Source: an uncultured Arthrobacter sp. (GTDB lineage Bacteria; Actinomycetota; Actinomycetes; Actinomycetales; Micrococcaceae). From it: a stretch of DNA of 64,000 nt. Positions within the stretch are counted from its first letter, which is position 1; every line of letters begins with the position of its first letter. The stretch lies in contig NZ_CANLSZ010000002.1 in assembly GCF_947493765.1 (NCBI RefSeq), positions 406,895 to 470,894 of the forward strand, read 5' to 3'. The notes beneath the pieces are model-generated. The model was not told the DNA's origin. It did not search any database and saw only the letters and a program-made list of their open reading frames with translations. Below are positions 58,458 through 64,000 of this stretch, one piece after another. The translations under genes and the position numbers were made by a program.

Positions 58458-60257
58458 TCAGTTGTGGTCGGCGCGCCGTCCTTCCCGTGACGCGTCATCG
58501 GAGAGTGCCAGTGCCGCGTGGATCAGCGCGAGGTGGCTCAGGCCCTGCGGGAGGTTCCCCATGAACGCGTTGTCCGAGGGCTCGATCATCTCCGCCAGGA
58601 TGCCGACGTCGTTGGCCAGCGGCAGGAGCTCCTCCATGAGCTCAACCGCCTCCTCCCGGCGCCCCACTGCGGCGAGGGCGGACACCGTCCAGTAGGCGCA
58701 GGCCACGAAGGTGGCTTCCTCCTCCTGCATGCCGCTGTAGCGGTAGAGGAGCGGACCGGCACCCAGTTCGCTGCGCAGCGCGTCGATCGTGGAGGACATG
58801 CGGTCACCGGTGTCGAAACCGCTCATCGCATGCAGCAGGATCGAGGCGTCCAACTCGGTGGAACCCGGGTACCAGACGTAGCTCTGCCGTTCCTCGGACC
58901 AGCCGTTCTCGTGGACCCAGGCCCGGATGCGGTCGCGCTCGGTGATCCACCGGTCCACTGGGCCGTGCAGCTGGCCGCTCTCGGCGAGCAGGACGGCGCA
59001 CTTCAGCGCGTTCCAGCAGCCCAGTTTCGAGCTGACGTAGTGGCGCTCCTCCGGCAGCTCCCAGATCCCTGCGTCGCGGTTCTGCCAGATGTCGCAGGTG
59101 AGATCCGCGATCTCGGCGAGCTGGCGCATGGTGCTCGGATCGAGTGTGTGCCCGGACTGCACGTACTCCCAGACGATGTCGAAGAGGTCACCGAAGACGC
59201 CAAGCTGCAGCTGTCCCGCCGCCGGATTGCCGTCCACCACCGGACCGATGTTCCTCCAGCCGGTGAGGTCGGGGTGGCGCGTACCCTCAGGTGTGCTGCC
59301 GTTCAGGCGCGTGAACACTTCCAGGTCGGGGCCCTGGGACCGCAGGTTCTTGAGCATCCAGGAGACCGCGGCGTGGACCTCCTCGCGCAGCCCCACGCGG
59401 GTGAGCGCATGGAGCGTGTAGGCGGTGTCCCGCACCCAGGCATAGCGGTAGTCCCAGTTCTTGCCGCCCTCGGCGCTCTCCGGCAGGGAGGTCGTCGCGG
59501 CGGCGGCGATGGAGCCGGACGGGCTGTGCAGCAGGAGCTTGAGGGCGAGCGAGCTGCGGAGCACCGCGTGCCGGTACTCGCCGGTGTAGTCGACCGTGTC
59601 GGACCACACCTGCCAGTTGCGGATGGTGCGATCGACGCCGTCGTCGATGGTCCGCGGATCGGGAAGGGGGAGCGGTTCGCCGTACGTGGACACGACGGCC
59701 ACGAGGTGCCTGGAGCCCTCCGAGGTGGTGAACCCGCCCTCCACCGTCTGCCCCTCGGGCGTCCTGAGCCCGTGGTCGATGCCGCAGATCGCGAGACCCA
59801 CGCCGTCGCTGCGCAGGATGGGCTGATCGGGCGTGCCGTCGAGCCAGGCCGAGGCGGTGCCGAAGCACGATCCGGGCGTGATGCTCCAGGCCATGTCCAC
59901 CGCGCCGCTCAGGCCGTCGATCCTCCGGGCCAGCTCGCCCCAGGGCAGCCGGCCCGCCACGCCCGTGTTGAGCGAGTCCGTGACGCGGACCATGCCAGCG
60001 GCGGTGGTGTAGGTGGTCTCGAGGACGTTCGTGCCGTCCACGTAGCGGCGCTCCACCGTGTACTCCTCCGACGGGGCGAGCCAGAGGAAGCCCTCACGGG
60101 CGTCGAGCAGGCGCGCGAAGCACGGCGTCGAGTCGAGATCCGGCGTGGGATACCAGTCGATCGACCCGTCGAGGGCCACGAGGGCGACAGTGCGTCCGTC
60201 GCCGATGGCGGCGTAGGAGCGGAGGTCGGCGAAGCCGGCGTCGTCCCGGATGGCCAT
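58458..60257 (-). CDS. Glycoside hydrolase family 15 protein (glucoamylase/trehalase-like)
   Basis: A 599-aa cytoplasmic enzyme. The N-terminal beta-sandwich (about 10-230, IGDGRTVALVALDGSIDWYP) is followed by the (alpha/alpha)6 barrel (about 240-590) with GGKNWDYRYAWVRDTAYTL and EERQSYVWYPGSTELDASIL, typical of GH15 proteins in actinobacteria, several of which are trehalases. No signal peptide. It may degrade intracellular trehalose or short maltodextrins. The downstream half of the family signature QLQLGVFGD is present near 370. Confidence 0.87.
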   Translation of the reverse strand: MAIRDDAGFADLRSYAAIGDGRTVALVALDGSIDWYPTPDLDSTPCFARLLDAREGFLWLAPSEEYTVERRYVDGTNVLETTYTTAAGMVRVTDSLNTGVAGRLPWGELARRIDGLSGAVDMAWSITPGSCFGTASAWLDGTPDQPILRSDGVGLAICGIDHGLRTPEGQTVEGGFTTSEGSRHLVAVVSTYGEPLPLPDPRTIDDGVDRTIRNWQVWSDTVDYTGEYRHAVLRSSLALKLLLHSPSGSIAAAATTSLPESAEGGKNWDYRYAWVRDTAYTLHALTRVGLREEVHAAVSWMLKNLRSQGPDLEVFTRLNGSTPEGTRHPDLTGWRNIGPVVDGNPAAGQLQLGVFGDLFDIVWEYVQSGHTLDPSTMRQLAEIADLTCDIWQNRDAGIWELPEERHYVSSKLGCWNALKCAVLLAESGQLHGPVDRWITERDRIRAWVHENGWSEERQSYVWYPGSTELDASILLHAMSGFDTGDRMSSTIDALRSELGAGPLLYRYSGMQEEEATFVACAYWTVSALAAVGRREEAVELMEELLPLANDVGILAEMIEPSDNAFMGNLPQGLSHLALIHAALALSDDASREGRRADHN

Positions 60258-60276
60258 GATCGGGTCCCGTCTTCTG

Positions 60277-60390
60277 CTAGCGGTTCGCAGATCCGTTGCG
60301 GCCGCCGTCGGACTGCTGACCGCCGCGACGCTTCCTCATGATGCGGGAGGCGATGAGGGGCACCACTGCCCAGAGGATTCTTCTCAACAT
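60277..60390 (-). CDS. 37-aa basic microprotein with one hydrophobic stretch
   Basis: Starts MLRRILWAVVPLIASRIM, then RKRRGGQQSDGGRNGSANR. AAGGA lies at the right distance before the ATG. It is 19 bp upstream of the GH15 start on the same strand, so it is likely in the same transcript. Probably a small membrane-associated protein. No family recognised. Confidence 0.5.
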   Translation of the reverse strand: MLRRILWAVVPLIASRIMRKRRGGQQSDGGRNGSANR

Positions 60391-60441
60391 GGTGTGTCCT
60401 TCTGCTCGGGCCCGGCAGCTGCTGCCGCCGGTGGTCCCATC

Positions 60442-61938
60442 CTACGGTTGTTCCCGGCCGGATCCTGCTGGGGAGACGAAGGTCCGCAGCGCGCTGAGTT
60501 GTGCATCCCTCGCCTGCGGGTTCAGGTACATCATGTGCCCGGCCCGATGGTAGTGGTGCGTGAAGCGTGCGCGGGCCGCGTCGTCGAGATCCATGTGCGC
60601 CCAGACGTACTCGGCCGCGAAGTGCGGCGTCGCGCCGTCGTGGTAGCCGTAGTCCACATGCACCCGGAGCGTCGGGTTGTGGACCATGAGCCGCTCCAGG
60701 ACGCCCGAGACGTCCACGGGCGCACCCTCGAAGGTGCGGTAGCTCCACGGGTGCACGCGCGCCGTCAGGATCTCGTAGGGCAGGTCGTTCTCGTACCCGA
60801 GCTCCGCCCGGACGTAGTGGTTCATCGCTGCCGAGTACGGTCCGGTGATGGCCCGCAGACTCGGATCGTCGAACGCGTCGGAGGACTGCAGACTCTCGGG
60901 CCTCGCCGCGAAGCGGCCGTCGATGCGTCCCACCGCGAGTCCGTCGGCGCGCAGCAGCTCGGCCGCGAAATCGTGGTAGGCCCAGCGCAGATTCGTCCTG
61001 CGGATGAACCCCTCGTCGAGGGTGGTGATCGCGTGGAGGCGGGCGACGACGTCGTCGTACTCCGCGGCGCTCAGCCGGTTGCCCTGGGTCAGGGCGTAGC
61101 CGAAGTCGCGGGCGGCGAAGTCCTCCGCCTCCCGGACGACGTCGTCCAGCTCGCGATCGCCGTGGCGACCGTGGAAGTGCGCGATGGCGGCGTAGGTGGG
61201 GATGTGCAGGGCGTAGGGCAGATCGCTCCCGGGGAAGAAGCGCAGGGTGGACATGTTCAGCACCGTGGAGATGAGCCCCAGGCCGTTGACGGCCATGCCG
61301 TAGGCGTCGAAGAGGCGTCCGGCCACCGCCACGGCACGCAGCGTGCCGTAGGACTCTCCCACCAGGTACTTGGGGGAGAGCCAGCGATTGTTGCGGGTGG
61401 TCCAGAGCCGGATCACCTCGGCCACGAGGTCCCTGTCCTGCACGAAGGCGTGGAACTCGTCCGCCGTCTCGCCCTCGACCACACGGGAGAAGCCGGTGTT
61501 CACCGGGTCGATCATGACCAGGTCACTGGATTCGAGCAGGCTGTCCGGGTTGTCGACCAGACCGAAGGGCGCCGGGGTCATGGAGCCGACGTCGCCGGAG
61601 TCCACGAGGCGCGGACCGAGCAGGCCCAGATGCAGCCAGACGGAGGCCGAACCGGGCCCGCCGTTGAAGGCGAACGTCACGGGCCTGCCGGGCTCGGGGT
61701 CCTGCTTGGTGTAGGCGACGAGGAAGATCTCCGCCTTGGGCTTGAAGCCGTCGGCCTTGCCGTCCTTCGTCTCCTCGCGGCGCAGGACGAGGCGCCCCGT
61801 GGTGGTCGTGTACTTCAGGCCGGAGGCCGAGGTGTGCTCGCGTACCGCGAAGTCGTCGGAGACCTCCCTGGCCTGCGCCTGTTCACCGTCCTGCTGGTCC
61901 TTCACCGGGTCACGTGTGTCCTGCGTCTCGTCAGCCAT
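60442..61938 (-). CDS. Serine carboxypeptidase, peptidase family S10
   Basis: A 498-aa alpha/beta-hydrolase-fold protease. The S10 substrate-binding motif NGGPGSASVWLHLGLLGP, nucleophile GESYGT (Ser), the Asp region VHVDYGYHD and the His in HRAGHMMYLN complete the triad. S10 enzymes remove C-terminal residues at acidic pH. There is no signal peptide, so it is predicted to be cytoplasmic. The ATG is 6 nt after TAGGCT on the minus strand (61950-61945), a leaderless start. Confidence 0.88.
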   Translation of the reverse strand: MADETQDTRDPVKDQQDGEQAQAREVSDDFAVREHTSASGLKYTTTTGRLVLRREETKDGKADGFKPKAEIFLVAYTKQDPEPGRPVTFAFNGGPGSASVWLHLGLLGPRLVDSGDVGSMTPAPFGLVDNPDSLLESSDLVMIDPVNTGFSRVVEGETADEFHAFVQDRDLVAEVIRLWTTRNNRWLSPKYLVGESYGTLRAVAVAGRLFDAYGMAVNGLGLISTVLNMSTLRFFPGSDLPYALHIPTYAAIAHFHGRHGDRELDDVVREAEDFAARDFGYALTQGNRLSAAEYDDVVARLHAITTLDEGFIRRTNLRWAYHDFAAELLRADGLAVGRIDGRFAARPESLQSSDAFDDPSLRAITGPYSAAMNHYVRAELGYENDLPYEILTARVHPWSYRTFEGAPVDVSGVLERLMVHNPTLRVHVDYGYHDGATPHFAAEYVWAHMDLDDAARARFTHHYHRAGHMMYLNPQARDAQLSALRTFVSPAGSGREQP

Positions 61939-61947
61939 GGCAGCAGC

Positions 61948-63522
61948 CTACCGGTAGTTCTCCGAGGCAACGGTAGGGGTGTCGGTCACTCCTGCCTCCT
62001 GCGCGGGGTCCTTCCTCCCGGCCGAGCCGGCGTCCTCCTCCCAGATGCGGTTCTGCTGCGGCTTCGCGAAGAAGAGGGCGGCCAGGAATCCGATGATGAC
62101 CACGCTGGCCGGGAGATAGAGGGACTGGCCCATCGAGAGCGCGTACGCGGCCTTCGCCTCGTCGGGCAGATCCGCACCCGGTGTGGCACTGATGGCCCCT
62201 CCACCCACGTTCGCCATGAGGCGTGACTGCATCATGGCGGCGATCGCAGCGCTGCCGAGCACGGCGCCCATCTGGCGGGTGGTGTTGTAGACGCCGGAGC
62301 CGGCTCCGGCGAGGGATGGGGCGAGATTGCGGGTGGCGGTCAGTGACACCGGCGCCCAGATCCCTGCACTGGCCAGACCCAGCAGGGAGACCGGGAGCAG
62401 CAGCATCCAGATCGGCACGTCCGTGGTGAGGATGGAGCCCAGCCAGAAGAGGGCGCCGGACATGCTGGCGAACGCGGCAACAGCGAGGTACTTCGGATTG
62501 CTCCGCTGGACGAACCGGCCGACGAAGGGGGCGAGGACGCCCGAGATGACGGCCATCGGCGTCAGCAGGAGCGCCGCCTCGGTGGGGGACAGACCGCGGA
62601 CAGTCTGTGCGTAGAGCATCAGGGGCAGGCTCATGGTGGTGATGGAGAAGCCCATGGCGGTGATGGAGGTGTTGGCGAGGGAGAAGTTGCGGTCCCTGAA
62701 GAGTCTCAGCGGAAGCAGCGGTTCCCCCCGGTTGATCCGCTGCCAGACGACGAAGGCGACGAGCAGCACGATGCCGGTGATGATGAGCGACCAGACCGAC
62801 AGCGGGCCGGCGATGGTGCCCCAGTCGTACGTCTCACCCTCCTGGATGCCGAACACGAGGCAGAAGAGCCCTGCGGCGCTGAGGAAGACCCCGAGCATGT
62901 CGAAGCGGTGCGCCGTGGTCGGCAGGGTGGGCACGAGGCGCGCGGCGAGGACGAAGCCCACCACGCCCACCGGCACGTTGATGAAGAAGATCCACTCCCA
63001 CCCGGCGGAGTCCACGAGCACCCCGCCGAGCACCGGACCCACGAGTGTGGCGATACCGGCCACCGAACCCCACAGGCCCATGGCGGCGCCGCGGCGCTCG
63101 GGCGGGAAGATCCGGGTGATGACGGACATGGTCTGCGGTGTCATGAGGGCGGCGCCGAGTCCCTGCAGGACACGGGCCAGGATGAGGGCCTCGACCGATC
63201 CGGCCAGACCGCACCACGCACTGGAGAGGGTGAAGACCACCAGGCCCACGAGGTAGATGCGCTTGGGCCCGAACCGGTCGCCGAGCCTGCCGGTCACGAG
63301 CAGCGGGACGGCGTAGGCCAGCAGGTACGCGCTGGTCACCCAGATGACGCTGTCGATGCCGGCGTCGAGGCCCTCCATGATCGCGGGGGTCGCCACGGAG
63401 ACGATGGTGGAGTCGACGAGGATCATGAAGAAGCCGATGACGAGCGACCAGAGCGCGGGCCAGGGCCGGATGTCGTCGTTCTCGACGACGGCTGGGGCGT
63501 GCGCCCGGGGGGTGCTGGACAT
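61948..63522 (-). CDS. MFS efflux transporter, DHA2 family
   Basis: A 524-aa 14-TM drug:H+ antiporter. Motifs LVDSTIVSVATPAIM near the N-terminus (D1 motif), GRLGDRFGPKRIYL (motif A) and GPVLGGVLVDSAGWEWIFFI (motif C) are clear. Likely exports drugs or toxic metabolites. TAGTCT is 7 nt before the ATG on the minus strand. The stop is 10 bp before the S10 gene start, but the two have separate promoters. Confidence 0.88.
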   Translation of the reverse strand: MSSTPRAHAPAVVENDDIRPWPALWSLVIGFFMILVDSTIVSVATPAIMEGLDAGIDSVIWVTSAYLLAYAVPLLVTGRLGDRFGPKRIYLVGLVVFTLSSAWCGLAGSVEALILARVLQGLGAALMTPQTMSVITRIFPPERRGAAMGLWGSVAGIATLVGPVLGGVLVDSAGWEWIFFINVPVGVVGFVLAARLVPTLPTTAHRFDMLGVFLSAAGLFCLVFGIQEGETYDWGTIAGPLSVWSLIITGIVLLVAFVVWQRINRGEPLLPLRLFRDRNFSLANTSITAMGFSITTMSLPLMLYAQTVRGLSPTEAALLLTPMAVISGVLAPFVGRFVQRSNPKYLAVAAFASMSGALFWLGSILTTDVPIWMLLLPVSLLGLASAGIWAPVSLTATRNLAPSLAGAGSGVYNTTRQMGAVLGSAAIAAMMQSRLMANVGGGAISATPGADLPDEAKAAYALSMGQSLYLPASVVIIGFLAALFFAKPQQNRIWEEDAGSAGRKDPAQEAGVTDTPTVASENYR

Positions 63523-63629
63523 GGTCAGAAGACTACGCCCGGCAGCCGACAGTCGGCCCCGGCCGCGGTGCGGTCATGCGACTTTGAGCTCAGGCCGTCC
63601 TCGTGGGTACAGTGTGGTGGGTAGCATCC

Positions 63630-63702
63630 GGGGCTTTAGCTCAGTTGGTAGAGCGTTTCGTTCGCAATGAAAAGGTCAGGGGTTCGATTCCCCTAAGCTC
63701 CA
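63630..63702 (+). tRNA. tRNA-Ala (anticodon CGC)
   Basis: Full cloverleaf: acceptor GGGGCTT pairs with AAGCTCC, D arm GCTC...GAGC with AGTTGGTA loop, anticodon stem TTTCG/TGAAA with loop TTCGCAA (anticodon CGC, reading GCG), T arm AGGGG-TTCGATT-CCCCT. Discriminator A. The CCA end is not encoded. Confidence 0.95.
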
Positions 63703-63717
63703 CCCAAGACGACGTCC

Positions 63718-63753
63718 CAGAACCCCGATGCGCGAAAGCGCATCGGGGTTCTG
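63718..63753 (+). terminator. Terminator after tRNA-Ala
   Basis: Perfect 16-bp stem (CAGAACCCCGATGCGC and its complement) with GAAA tetraloop, 15 nt after the tRNA. Confidence 0.85.
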
Positions 63754-63790
63754 CTGTATCGGAGGGCCTTCCGCCCGCGGCGCCGGCTGT

Positions 63791-64000
63791 CTAGCTGTTC
63801 TGTGTCATGACGTTGGTGATGGTCTGGTGGAGGCGTGAGGCTGGGGGTTGGTCACCGATCGCAGTATGTGCTCGATGGTAGTTGTAGTGGATGTTCCAGA
63901 TGGTGATGGCGTCGGCGCGCTGGGTTTCTGAGATCCATTCGCGGGCGTAGAGAAGCTCTTCGGCGAGGGTCCGGTTGTAGCGCTCCACCTTGCCGTTGTG
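63791..64000 (-). mobile_element. IS481/IS3-like transposase, 3' part (runs off the window)
   Basis: The C-terminal end of an rve/DDE transposase: HNGKVERYNRTLAEELLYA with the catalytic-Glu region NGKVER, then WNIHYNYHRAHTAIGDQPPA, ending at TAG. This pattern is typical of IS481-family and related IS3-like integrases. The rest of the gene lies beyond position 64000. It sits just downstream of tRNA-Ala. Confidence 0.82.

Overview
The window is high-GC actinobacterial DNA, most likely from Arthrobacter or a close Micrococcaceae relative. The support is the gene content (two GAF-ANTAR proteins, a DUF222/HNH protein of the 13E12 type, an excisionase-like HTH protein, acyl-CoA desaturases, an actinobacterial-style branched-chain 2-oxo acid dehydrogenase) and promoter architecture. 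At least sixteen genes start directly on, or 6-7 nt after, a TAnnnT -10 hexamer with no Shine-Dalgarno, so they look leaderless. The genus is an inference.

Layout. 0.4-2 kb: tandem GAF-ANTAR regulators. 2-9 kb: desaturase, AI-2E-type permease, TetR-controlled drug exporter, mscL, and a photolyase-like protein that lacks the Fe-S cysteines of its family. 9-15 kb: FHA protein, 2H phosphoesterase, exonuclease-like phosphatase, purB, and a small helical protein coupled to an alpha/beta hydrolase. 15-22 kb: aromatic/histidinol-phosphate-type aminotransferase, E1alpha-E1beta-E2 of a branched-chain 2-oxo acid dehydrogenase, and a second aminotransferase whose 3' end is duplicated in tandem (98 bp). 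21.8-24.7 kb: a compact putative peptide locus, with a divergent TrmB/LuxR-type regulator, a palindrome-rich intergenic region, a 57-aa peptide gene, a hairpin, a stand-alone SpaB_C-type enzyme gene and a translationally coupled 63-aa mini-HTH gene. 24.7-32.7 kb: alanine dehydrogenase with a divergent PucR regulator, a DUF222/HNH gene with a candidate SOS box, and several small or poorly known genes.

32.7-50.6 kb is a catabolic island. It holds fmdB-fmdA (formamide), a six-gene homoprotocatechuate meta-cleavage operon on the minus strand (FAH-RraA fusion hpaG, gntR, hpaE, hpaD, hpaH, hpaI), and on the plus strand a flavin aromatic monooxygenase, its IclR regulator, an MHS-type transporter and phenylacetate-CoA ligase. 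A ThDP enzyme and a CitE/HpcH-like lyase follow. The genes suggest uptake of aromatic acids, ring hydroxylation to a catechol, extradiol cleavage and breakdown to pyruvate and succinate semialdehyde, with palindromic operators in front of the plus-strand genes.

50.55-52.97 kb is a nested insertion: an IS982-family element inserted at the stop codon of the CitE-like gene, itself split by an IS256-family element with a frameshifted transposase. After it come a nucleoside deaminase, a second desaturase paralogous to the first, a flavin reductase, two microproteins, an SDR followed by a perfect 20-bp terminator stem, membrane proteins, a GH15 enzyme, an S10 peptidase and a second drug exporter. 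The window ends with tRNA-Ala(CGC), its terminator and the 3' part of an IS481/IS3-like transposase.
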